From: Phlegmacium glaucopus
Lineage: Eukaryota; Basidiomycota; Agaricomycetes; Agaricales; Cortinariaceae
NCBI GenBank assembly: GCA_015039465.1
Contig: MU130477.1
Span: 906,910-970,909, forward strand
Direction of reading: 5' to 3'
Length of the DNA: 64,000 bases
In this document: piece by piece, positions 56,737 to 64,000 of the stretch
Layout: each line of letters opens with the position of its first letter
Position numbering within the stretch: position 1 is the first letter of the stretch
The notes under the pieces: model-generated
What the model saw: the letters and a program-made list of their open reading frames with translations, nothing else
Told to the model about the DNA's origin: nothing
The model's database searches: none
Position numbers and translations under genes: made by a program

Positions 56737-57390
56737 TGTATATATAAGGAAACTAACAGCTATATATACCCTTCCCTCCTGACTAAATAATATATTCTGA
56801 CACTTCCTCAAGGGCTACTACCATGTATTTTATACCAAGATGTTCAGAAAAATGAGAGGAATCTATTGGTAGCAAAATTGTGATGTGACATGCACTTTGT
56901 ATGTGTTATATGCAAAATAGTGCAAGATATCCAGTAAAATGATGTGCTTTATGCTTATAACTATGCCTACCATGACATATAATATATCATTAGAAAGCTA
57001 CAAATTGAGGGAATCCAACTGTATTATGAGCATTTTTGAAACATTAAAACACACAAAAGCACACATCAGATGTGATGTATGCACACAATTTATATATATT
57101 TAGAATGCCTGTAATAATGTGGTTCTAAAGGTATACAATACCTTATGTCACACATATTTATACACATAGAGCATGTCATTTTACTGGATATTTTGCACTA
57201 TTTTGCATTTAACATGTTTAAAAGCATGTGTCACATCACAATTTTATTACTAATGGATTTCTCTCATTTTTCCAAACATTTTGGTATAAAATACATGGTA
57301 GTAGCCCTTTAGGAAGTGCCAGAATATATTATTTAGTCAGGTGGGAAGGGTATATATAGCTGTTAGTTTCTATATATATATTACAATGAA
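56737..57390. repeat. Second, diverged copy of the palindromic core
   Basis: Mirror arms starting CATGTATATATAAGGAAAC and ending GTTTCTATATATATATTA around a centre near 57060. The sequence matches the inner part (about 11870-12530) of the element at 11373-12892, for example GACTAAATAATATATTCTG, TACTACCATGTATT and TTCAGAAAAATGAG. The outer TTGGAATTCC arms and the tRNA-like modules are absent here. No protein. Confidence 0.85.
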
Positions 57391-57504
57391 AACTAAGTGA
57401 AACAAAACAAGTCAATGATATGATTTTTTGTTATCTTTTTAGTTGTTTTACTCTACTTTAACCATTATAATTTTTTTCTTTTTCATGTCATTACCTTTTT
57501 GTTG

Positions 57505-57800
57505 TAAAAATCTACAGAATTGGTTCCTACAAATAACATTGTTTTTTTGTTGTATTCCACCCCAGTAATTCCTACCTTAACAGTTGTAATTTTCTTCTTA
57601 AAAATTATATTGCTTTCTGTTGTAAATATCATAGGAATTAATTCCTACAAATAACATTGTTTTTTCTGTTGTATTTTACCCCAGTAATTCCTACCTTAAC
57701 AGTTGTAATTTTTCTTAAAAATTACACTGCTTTCCATTGTAAATATCTACAGTAATCATAGGGATTAATTCCTATCATTAATGTTGTAATTTTCAACTTC
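57505..57800 (+). repeat. Tandem repeat of about 120 bp, about 2.5 copies
   Basis: The block with CCTACAAATAACATTGTTTT, CCCCAGTAATTCCTACCTTA, ACAGTTGTAATTTT and TGTTGTAAATATC recurs at about 57527, 57645 and, partly, 57740. Copies differ by small indels. It lies near the right end of the TIR element. Confidence 0.85.
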
Positions 57801-58020
57801 TCAAAATCACCCCTTTTTTTGGTTATTTCCTACCTTTTTTGTCATAAATTACCAGTCCTGGTCTTATAGTGAGCCACTGCTGTCATGGCATTTCTTCCAT
57901 TATTCATGCTTTTAGGAGCCTGTAGGTAACACGTGAAAGCACAGAAAGGACTCTCTGTTCAACCCAGTATGATAATACAACACAAAAAACAACTAATAGT
58001 CAGTTTGATAAACATCAACC

Positions 58021-61000
58021 TCACGATGCAAGAGGGGGAGCAGCGAAAGACCCTCGACCTCTGCCGCGGAAACCCCCTCGCGGTATCCCTCGACCTCGAT
58101 CACTCCCTGGAACGAAGCCACGACCACCACGAAATCCTGGAACAAAACCTCTGCCTCGTGTGGGTCCTCCTCCACGACTAGAATTATGAGAGGGGATAAA
58201 CGGCGTAGACGACACTCCTGCTGCACCAGGCGAATCATTCTCGACATGCGTTGTTGGCACTTGAGTGGCTGGAGAAGGCGGTCCACCACGACCATTTACA
58301 TAACCTCCTCGCCATGCACCTCTATTTGGGTTAACCATGATGTGAACATGTGAAGGTTGGTTTGGACTTTGGAGAAATTTTTAAAACCGAGTCAGGGATA
58401 TATTTTACTTGAAATAAGAAAAAGGATGACTGACTTTACGGGAGGTGCAGGTCTGAAACCTGAAGCTGCCGCCTGTCCGGGTGCTGGTGTAATGGCTGGA
58501 TGTGGACCAAAACGAGGTTTGAAAGGCGCATTATTGTGAACAGGTGGAGGAGCTTTCGGATTGGTCGACGTGACGAACTGAGGATTAGTCAAATTCAGGC
58601 ACGTATTGAATTCAACTGTTGAACCACGATATTGCGAACATCTAAAAAGAACCAAAGTTTCAATCAAAAACGAAAAAAGTCAGCGAGTCCGACTGTCAAA
58701 CGGACCGATCTCCTAGCGTGACACCGGACATGAAGGGAACATCCCACACTACATCCATCGACTTGGCATTGAGGCCCACCACCACTCCTTTGACAGATAA
58801 TGGAACACCCCCTGAATCTTGAACCATTGTTACACGATCTCCAAGTGCAAAATGCTGATTCTGAAGGCGATAAGCAACATGAGAAGGTTTGAGTACTGCC
58901 TGCCTTGGGATGCTTTTGACAATCGCCTTCTTGATGGATCCAGGGGACTTGCTCCTCGTAATGGTATCAGCCAAAGCCTCAATTTCAGCTACGGTTTCCT
59001 TGAGAGTGCAAGCGGGTATCAGAAAATTTGAATTTGTTCGACAGCGAGAACATCGGAGGATATTCGATCATACCTTGGTCAACTGATCACAGTAAAGAGA
59101 CACGGCCTCGAAGTCTCTGACACCTTTGGATTTGAGCCAACTCTTGATTTCTTTGACTTGTCCATCAGGATCGGGACCTGGAAGTGCATCTGCTGCCGTC
59201 ATCATGCCTATAAATACACGTCAACAACTCAGCCCCAGAGAAAAGACGATAACAGCACAAACCATCCCCATTACCATCAAGACAACGAAAGACGGTTGGG
59301 AATTTGCTCTACAAATACAAAATTGGTAATCGTTACATGCATTCATCAACCACAAAAAACAAGGAAATTCACCTTGTATTCTCTCAGCAATTCGATAGCT
59401 TTCTCGCTATAATCCCAGTTTCGACCTTCCTTCCTTGAATAATCGATTACTTTCAAAGCCTTCGCTTCGTATTTCAAACTGAGCCCCAAATTGTTCTTCT
59501 GGTGATCTGACGTGATAACCATGAAACTCGAAGTGATCTTTCCCAACGCTCGTCCCGAGATTCCTACCATTTCAGCAGCCTTGAAAGAAGGGTAGTATCG
59601 GCTAGCTTTCCGATGAACAACGACATCTTTGAATTTATCGATTTCTGCCTTCTCAGATGGGAAGAACTGGATAGAACCATGGATTAGTATAACATGAATG
59701 TAAAGGTGGCAGGGGAGCGAGGGGGTACGCACAGCAAGGATAACAGACAAAGTTGTTTCCGTTGTTGCAGACACTTGAGCAGCAACGCCATAAGCGTGTT
59801 CTCCCAGGAAAAAGATTTTACTGCCTTCAGGGAACTCTTCCGATAGCTTAGGCGCCTCTCTCTCTATGAACCGAGGGTCCTCGGAAGCAACCTCTGGTAA
59901 TGACATTTGCACAGCTTGTTCCCATTCTTTATCAGGTCCTTCATAATCTTTCACAAACGCGCCAGATTCCAGGCGTTTCAAACCTAGTAAAAAAAGGACA
60001 ATCGTCAGTTACCTAGAAAAGAACAGAACGACAGGAAACCAAAACAAGGATGACTGACTGACCTTTCAAAGGCCGAACATGCAGTAACACTTCAAGATCA
60101 CCAGTAATAACACCACACTGTTTCGAATACCTTCCCTCAATCCGTTCAGCTTTCGACTTCCAATGATTCGATCCATGAGGGGTAGAAATCACTTTCGCAG
60201 GACTTCCAGGCGTAACCACGAGTTTCTCATACTTGAACATCGAATCCGAAACAGCAACCACCAACCCTTCCTGCAAAAATGGCCAATTCATAAACGTCCT
60301 CTCATTGACCATCTCTCGTGCGATGTCTTGCGTTTTCCTGCCTTCATACGTGTTCTTGATATGGATGATCATAGATTTGTTACGGCTTTCTGTTCCGTGT
60401 ACGTTGACCCCATGATGGCCTAATGAAGCGGAATGTGGGAGGGTGTGGAGAGATGGGAACCCTGCCATGGCTTCGACACCTAGAGCAACTCCGTCACAGA
60501 GCCCTGGAATGAGGTGTAGTCCATCCAATGTAGGTAGATCGAATGCTTCCATTATACAAGCACATCGATAGAGGGGAGGGAAGAATCCTGGTAACGATGA
60601 TGGATAAACTGTCGTTTCGTCTGGGTTGAACCTGAACTTGGTGCTCGTTCCCCAAGAGTTCCGGAGTTGCTCCTCTGGCGTGAGACGATGTTCACGCGCT
60701 TTGAAAAAATTCGTAAGAAACGATATAGAAGTAAAAATAATCAACTTCAACACACCTGCCATAGCTTTAAGCAACCTATCTTGATCAATAAATGGAATCT
60801 TCACAATCGCCTCCCATTCTTGTTTTTTCCCATTCAGATCCAAATCAAACTCCAATGGATAAAAGTCGAAGATGGGCGAATTAGGATCATACATCAAATC
60901 CTAATCGTACCAAAAGCAAAAGGTTTAGACCAACAAACATAAAAAACGAATTTTGGGAGAGAACGACGAACCCGATATGCTACCGGGATATGTTCCATGC

Positions 61001-63584
61001 TAGCAATAGGCAGTACCCCCATCAACTGCTCATACGGTTTGAAAGGTATTCCAAGCTGGAAATCAAACGACATCTGATCAACATTTCGTAAATCTAGAGA
61101 GAAAAAGACGTCAGTTTCCTGACACGTTCGTGGAAGAATGAATGTTGAACATACCTGAAATGCGAGGTGCATAATGGTAGTTGTAAAACCATCCCCACGA
61201 TGCTACTCCACTGTAGTAATAATGCATGACCCACTGCAAGCCTTCCACATATCGAAACGCTAAATCGCCCATTGCTTTAGGGTCATCATACGAGAACTCA
61301 AGCTTTTCCTACACGTCACACAAAAGAAAAACCAAGAATCAGCAACGTTTTCTCACGTGTCAGAGAGAGAAAAAAAACAATATTATACCTGATAATATCC
61401 TCTCTTCCAGTCATCCATCTTCTCCTTCACGGATTTCTCATACCGCTCATCAAAGCTCCCTTGAGCGTCCAAATCGAGAATTGGCGCTTTGTCATACTTC
61501 TTCAGTATTCGATCAACAGCTGCATGTGCTTCATCGTCAACATCACTGGCTTCATCTTCCCATTCGCTATTCGACGTAGACCCATCTTGCTCGACTATTT
61601 TGTCTTCTTCGTCTGCATCTGCATCTTTTTCCTCCTCGTCTTCGTTGCTTCTACCATGTGAAAGTCTAGGAAGCCTCCACGTCACCAGATTCTGGTCTTG
61701 GTCATCGTACTCGTCCCATCCGACTTCAAGATGCAGGTCCTCTGACAGTTTGGTTATAAATACTCTATCTCGAGCTGGGAATTCATTTGGTAAAGCCAAT
61801 CTTGCCGCTCGATAATGGGAAGGTGAAAGTATCTTCCTATTTTCCAACACGAATGTCTTGATTTTGTTGAATATTTCCCTTTGATTCTTCGTAAGAACTA
61901 TATGAATGTTTTAGCTTGTTGAGATAGAGGAGATGTATCAGGAAGACCGTACCCAAACCAGCTTGCTGTTTACCCTTCTCCATCTCTTTGACATGATTGG
62001 CTTGCTTCCCTTTGTACCAGTTCATATCTGAGTACACCTTCTCGAATACCTCGCGTTCCCATTGTGTCATTTCATCAAGTACTATTTGAAGCCTTTTCGT
62101 GTTTATTCTCCCGCTTTCGTTGATATACCCATCTATAGAACGAAGGAAAAGAAAAGCTTTCTCAGCAAATATACAACGAAAAAAGGTCAGAAATAGGAAA
62201 AACTCACTCAACCTGGGAAGAACCGTCTTATATACATCAAACAATCTCTCCAACCCGTTTTCATGGATATGAAGATCAGGAAGGTTAGGCAAAAAGTCGT
62301 TGCCAACGAATACCGCCAACAAGATGAAATCGTCGATGATCCTTTCGAGATTATATCCAAAGGACAACGTTGTCTCGATGTCTCTAAACTCCAGGTCCAG
62401 ATACTCCCGCATGAGACAGAGATGTAGCAAATAAAAAGTGATAGACTCCAAACTGCCTCTCGTCAGCAAAAACGACATCTGGGATAGGTTGAACATTTAC
62501 CTAGAACCACTCTTCTTCCGCGACTCCCGTCCAAACTTGACTTCTTCACGCAACAAACAAAAATGAGGGTCATGACTTAATAAACCCAACATAATCAAAT
62601 CCGCATCCAGGCCATAAAGGCAATGTCGGACATTCGGGTTGTAATTAGGTTGAGCACGAGATAAACGGATGTATTCCATGATCTTGTGTTCGCCTTCTCC
62701 TGGAACTTCGTGTCCGGATAAAACAACTTCTACGTCTCGCCAATTGGAGTCTTCGGTGATTTTCTTGTTTATGAAATAACGTAGTTGGTTTGAGAGACGG
62801 GCCATGAAGGGAGTTCCTGAGAGTTTTTTTAAAGTCGTTTAGTATGAAATGAAATTCTTTAAAAGATGATCAAACCACAAACCTGGTGTTATACAATTAC
62901 TATCAAATGCTTTCTCATCTGGTAGTTTCTCTCCCTTTGCCTGTGCTTTCTCTCGAACTTCCTTCGCCTCTCTCGCTGTTCTGAAACGCCTACTGCGTTG
63001 TTGGTTCATCTTCGCTCTGGGAGCGACACCATCCACAGCCATGAAGAACAACTTCTTGGGTTTGATTTTTCCAAAGAGGTGGTCAACATAGGCAAATATA
63101 GAAGTGAATATTTGCTCTTCGGATAATCGAAAATGGGCATCCTCGTCGTTTGGGTGAGAACCTGGGTGATGAATAGTGGTTAGTTTGTCAAGGATGTTTC
63201 GTCAAAGTAATGTGAGGAGACATACAATTGTGAATGATTCCATTGAAATCCAAATATAAGTTATCTGCTGGCAAGTCAACAACCGGTGATCCTTTTTGGT
63301 TGAAGTATTGGTAAGACACTGACCAAATTCTGGGATGTTGTTCTCTTGAATCAGCTGCGAGGTCAAAGGGTATCTTTCTCTACAAAGAAAGATAAGTAAA
63401 GGTTTCAAACGCGTGGAAGTAGAAAGTACTTACGAAATATAACGAAAGAACTTTTGAATTCATCAGTTATTATTGTTGTTTCAACCGGCCATAATTGTTG
63501 AACCAACCTTTGGAATACCTATAATACAAGCCAATTCAGTTGAGTGTCAAGAACCCCAACGAACTTGTTTTATAATTTACCCAT
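58021..63584 (-). CDS. XRN1: 5'-3' exoribonuclease 1 (XRN1), apparently intact
   Basis: Cytoplasmic XRN1 degrades decapped 5'-monophosphate RNA. The start is assembled from tiny exons at 63584-63581, 63518-63508 and 63450-63434, giving MGIPKFFRYISERYP; exons 63379-63324, 63264-63226, 63161-62883 and 62816-62501 follow. Motifs: YLDFNGIIHNCSH, MAVDGVAPRAKMNQQRSRRF, GHEVPGEGEHKIMEYI (paired Glu), LYGLDADLIMLGL (paired Asp), VFVGNDFLPNLP (Asp). Then come the D1-D4 region, an SH3-like segment (ALGDRVTMVQDSGGVPLSVK) that marks XRN1 over the nuclear paralogue RAT1, and an Arg/Gly-rich tail ending at 58021. All introns inspected have GT-AG borders and no stop interrupts the joined exons. Two 5'-truncated duplicates lie at 22566-25450 and 30301-33219. 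XRN1 is the likely source locus. Confidence 0.94.
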
Positions 63585-63877
63585 ATTGATGATAAAAGTT
63601 GTGTTAAACGTGGATGACGGAGGTGGTTGCGAGGATGAAGAAGTTTGTCATGCTGAATTTGGCAACCCTGTCTTGGGTCACACACGACCGACATTGAACG
63701 ACGACCACGATGCACACAGGGCCTCAACCTCCTGCTTGCCTGTTTGCAAAGTCACAATGCCCAGACTATACATCTTACAAATCCAATAATCATTTTCCTT
63801 GAACGAAAACGTGAGGGTCTGTAATTGGAAATGTGCCGATCTGGGTTCGCGAGGCTATTACTATTATTACTATCATC

Positions 63878-64000
63878 ATGGGCAATAACTTCAGGAGTCT
63901 CCTATCTCAAGAGGTTTCCATCGGTAACGGATCATATACACGAAGCTTCACCTTCGACGATGCAGATGTCTGGTCCATAGCCCCCAGCTCTGAACGGAAA
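63878..64000 (+). CDS. 5' end of an unidentified gene, running off the window
   Basis: ATG at 63878 opens a frame of 41 codons to the window edge, starting MGNNFRSLLSQEVSIGNGSY and containing RSFTFDDADVWSIAP. It is divergent from XRN1, with about 290 bp between the two starts. No domain is recognised in this short piece. The start is the first ATG after a TATTACTATTATTAC tract. Partial, function unknown. Confidence 0.45.
   Translation, partial: MGNNFRSLLSQEVSIGNGSYTRSFTFDDADVWSIAPSSERK

Larger units (their letters stand above)
55617..57871. mobile_element. 2.25-kb TIR element downstream of XRN1
   Basis: Ends CACTGAGAGACCCAGG and, inverted, CACTATAAGACCAGGA, with further similarity (TAATTTA) over about 30 bp. 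The two XRN1 pseudogene loci show the empty site (22411-22416 and near 33363, reading CAGAGCC). The interior has TTGTAATTTT-type words, a nested solo LTR (55989-56555), a palindromic core (56737-57390) and a tandem repeat (57505-57800). No transposase seen. The target duplication could not be fixed because the junction bases are ambiguous. Confidence 0.78.

Noticed and set aside
63544..63789. 81-codon plus-strand frame over the XRN1 5' end
   Set aside because: It lies antisense to the XRN1 first exons and 5' flank and shows no family likeness.

Overview
The window looks like a repeat-rich stretch of a filamentous fungal nuclear genome, most likely a mushroom-forming basidiomycete (Agaricomycetes). 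The evidence is many short GT-AG introns of about 48-66 nt, NB-ARC/TPR proteins of the fungal NLR type, Ty3 chromoviruses, a LINE of the general Tad/I kind, hAT and pogo-like transposase remnants, a Helitron piece, and a multi-intron XRN1 gene. The species cannot be named from the sequence. The first 32 bases are N.

Layout. 33-2406: LTR/gag-like remains and a 159-bp direct repeat. 2410-9063: a minus-strand Ty3/gypsy chromovirus (gypsy-1) with one LTR left and a duplicated, inverted protease segment; it is inserted in a Helitron fragment (9064-10855). 10856-17178: a plus-strand Ty3/gypsy element (gypsy-2), split by a 1520-bp near-palindromic DNA element (11373-12892) and with its 3' LTR abutting the TPR array of an NLR gene. 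17179-40836: a large inverted segmental duplication. Each arm holds, from outside in, an outward-facing NB-ARC/TPR gene, a small conserved ORF, a 5'-truncated XRN1 pseudogene and a pogo-like transposase remnant. The arms flank a spacer of about 2.9 kb that carries a 1036-bp hAT-like non-autonomous element. 40837-55500: a nest of elements: minisatellites and an array of GC hairpins, split by a solo LTR, split by a 7.2-kb LINE, whose ORF1 is split by a TIR element carrying a second, inverted array of GC hairpins; then a decayed hAT transposase and more solo LTRs. 55617-57871: a TIR element downstream of XRN1 that is absent from both XRN1 pseudogene loci. 58021-63584: an apparently intact XRN1 gene (5'-3' exoribonuclease) on the minus strand. 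From 63878 the start of an unidentified plus-strand gene runs off the window.

The host genes judged credible are XRN1, the two NLRs (one damaged by an LTR junction and a stop, the other by one frameshift) and the partial gene at the right edge. Almost everything else is mobile DNA at different stages of decay. The coding mobile elements share one decay signature: the in-frame stops I could place against family consensus are TGA at arginine positions, as expected from CGA to TGA change at CpG. The most unusual items are the inverted NLR/XRN1 duplication, the palindromic element with tRNA-like pol III boxes in both arms, and the arrays of C-run/G-run hairpins.
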